Source: Pirellulaceae bacterium
GTDB lineage: Bacteria; Planctomycetota; Planctomycetia; Pirellulales; Pirellulaceae
NCBI GenBank assembly: GCA_020846515.1
Contig: JADLDX010000254.1
Coordinates: 1-6,580 of the forward strand
Direction: 5' to 3'
Length of the DNA stretch: 6,580 nt
Below, piece by piece: positions 5,558-6,580 of this stretch; position 1 is the stretch's first letter; every line of letters starts with the position of its first letter. Position numbers and translations under genes: made by a program. The notes under the pieces were generated by a model. It saw nothing but the letters and a program-made list of their open reading frames with translations. It ran no database searches and was not told where the DNA came from.

Positions 5558-6580
5558 TCAATTTCCGGTAATGCGTTTGCGAGCGCCAGGTACATCCAGT
5601 TTATGACTGGCGCCATGTTCACGACCACGATTGGCCGCCGCGGGATCGCGCTGGCCACGACCGCTGCGACGACTGGTGGTCAATCGCACATTGCACTCGC
5701 TATCTAACCATTTGGTAGCTGCACCATGCAAGACCAACGTTCGCGTTTGAATCAAGCTGCGTTCGCTGACCACTGAACTGGTGCTCGAACCCGAAGAAGA
5801 CGCCGAGTTATTCTCGTCGGCAGTGCTTGATCGGGGCAAACCGCTCACGTAGCCTTCTGCATAAGAAGCCCCGCTACCTCGAGTATAACCACCGTACTGC
5901 AACATGGCTGAGGTCGCGATCGTCAGTAGCAGTTCGCGAAACACGGCCAAACAATTTTCCACGTCCGAGCGAGGTCCGTAGTACCAAATCATCGTGCGGT
6001 GCCCCCTGGTCGACGAGTACCACTGGACTGTAGGGAAAATCTCTTCGACGATATAACGCGCTAACATGATCTCCCAAGTACAAGCCCGACGAGAATTGAG
6101 TGGGCAGGCCCTGCGCGTGAACTGTACACCTTCGACGTTATCATCATCGACGATATCGTCGCGTGACAGGTTATGGCGCAGCATCAAGTCGTGCATCATG
6201 CGCAGCGCGTTGTGTTTTTCGCCTTCCGTGCTAGCGGAATTGCTGGCCGTATTGTCCAACGCGCGCAAACGTCGCAGAATTTTATCGAACTCCTGCTGTG
6301 TCAACTCCTGGCGACTGTTGGCCTGCGGTCGAGTGCCAATGGTCGAAATGCCAGGTTGATCCACATTGACTGGCGGCGTCCAGTAGCTCATGACGACGTA
6401 ATCATCGTCGTCGGTCGGGTTCCAAGTGTCATGCACCACATGGTCGATGACGGTACACATGTGCCCACCGGTCGCGTTGGTGCGCACCAGATGTAAGATC
6501 ACAATGCCTTTGGGGATTTCGCAATCCAACACAGGCTGTCGGTAGCCATCGAATCGCTGCCAAGAACGAGCTTGCAGATA
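5558..6580 (-). CDS. DUF2786 domain protein with N-terminal His/Asp segment, 5' end missing
   Basis: The frame stays open from the stop at 5558-5560 to the right edge, so the true start lies outside; 340 residues are visible, numbered from the edge. The GTG at 6532 is only the first start-like codon in the window and falls inside an ongoing motif. Residues 1-70 include VLDCEIPKGIVILHLVRTNA, then GGHMCTVIDHVVHDTWNP (38-55) and VVMSYW. This GH..VID..VHDTW pattern recalls the C-terminal His/Asp half of papain-like folds in phage and bacterial hypotheticals (tentative). Residues about 94-145 (FDKILRRLRALDN, then ALRMMHDLMLRHNLSRDDI) match DUF2786, an uncharacterised helical domain. Residues about 166-250, with WEIMLARYIVEEIF, YYGPRSDVENCLAVFRELL and GASYAEGYVSGL, match the domain that usually follows it. 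A Ser-rich linker (about 250-272) precedes a basic tail (VRLTTSRRSGRGQ to the end) that resembles the usual C-terminus. DUF2786 proteins are common in phages and mobile regions. Function is unknown; DNA or RNA binding is a guess. Confidence 0.78.
   Translation of the reverse strand, partial: YLQARSWQRFDGYRQPVLDCEIPKGIVILHLVRTNATGGHMCTVIDHVVHDTWNPTDDDDYVVMSYWTPPVNVDQPGISTIGTRPQANSRQELTQQEFDKILRRLRALDNTASNSASTEGEKHNALRMMHDLMLRHNLSRDDIVDDDNVEGVQFTRRACPLNSRRACTWEIMLARYIVEEIFPTVQWYSSTRGHRTMIWYYGPRSDVENCLAVFRELLLTIATSAMLQYGGYTRGSGASYAEGYVSGLPRSSTADENNSASSSGSSTSSVVSERSLIQTRTLVLHGAATKWLDSECNVRLTTSRRSGRGQRDPAAANRGREHGASHKLDVPGARKRITGN

Noticed and set aside
5583..5613. 7-bp inverted repeat GCGCCAG/CTGGCGC as a bidirectional terminator
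   Set aside because: It has a 17-nt loop and no T-tract, and lies inside the coding end of the DUF2786 gene.
5827..6496. Plus-strand frames opposite the DUF2786 gene
   Set aside because: The minus strand carries recognisable DUF2786 and following-domain motifs; the plus-strand peptides show none.

Overview
The window looks like chromosomal DNA from a planctomycete, most likely of the Pirellula/Rhodopirellula type. The evidence is gene content. There is a prepilin-like DUF1559 protein with a C-terminal H-X9-DG motif, a small lipoprotein with a carboxypeptidase-regulatory-like domain, and a secreted protein joining a neutral-ceramidase-type domain to a LamG-like domain. All three are strongly expanded in that phylum. 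This is inferred from recognised families; no database was searched.

Layout. Positions 1-367 hold no gene. They contain a GC-rich element bounded by a perfect 14-bp inverted repeat (28-41 and 354-367). Inside are two 128-bp direct copies (58-185 and 213-340, 8 mismatches), each able to fold into a chain of hairpins, plus a partial third copy. A near-consensus sigma70-type promoter (370-399) begins 2 bp beyond the element and probably drives the DUF1559 gene (496-1536). A 249-bp intergenic stretch with three inverted repeats follows. Next come the lipoprotein gene (1786-2328) and, 59 bp later, the ceramidase-like/LamG gene (2388-4511). Each of these two has a clear Shine-Dalgarno that places its start downstream of the first possible start codon. 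After a further 233 bp comes a secreted dienelactone-hydrolase-family protein (4745-5542). Converging on it with a 15-bp gap is a minus-strand gene (5558 to the right edge, 5' end missing) encoding a DUF2786 protein with a His/Asp-containing segment in front of it.

How the genes fit together. The first four products are all predicted to be exported: a pseudopilin-like protein, a lipoprotein, and two hydrolases with signal peptides. This suggests an envelope or degradative role, but no shared pathway can be proved from the sequence. DUF1559 genes next to small regulatory-like-domain lipoproteins are a familiar planctomycete pairing. The DUF2786 gene is unrelated in strand and type.

No complete new system is demonstrated. 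The items most worth following up are the structured repeat element with its abutting promoter, substitutions at normally conserved positions in three proteins (prepilin Gly-1/Glu5, the ceramidase serine motif, the dienelactone hydrolase Glu), and the unusual front end of the DUF2786 protein.
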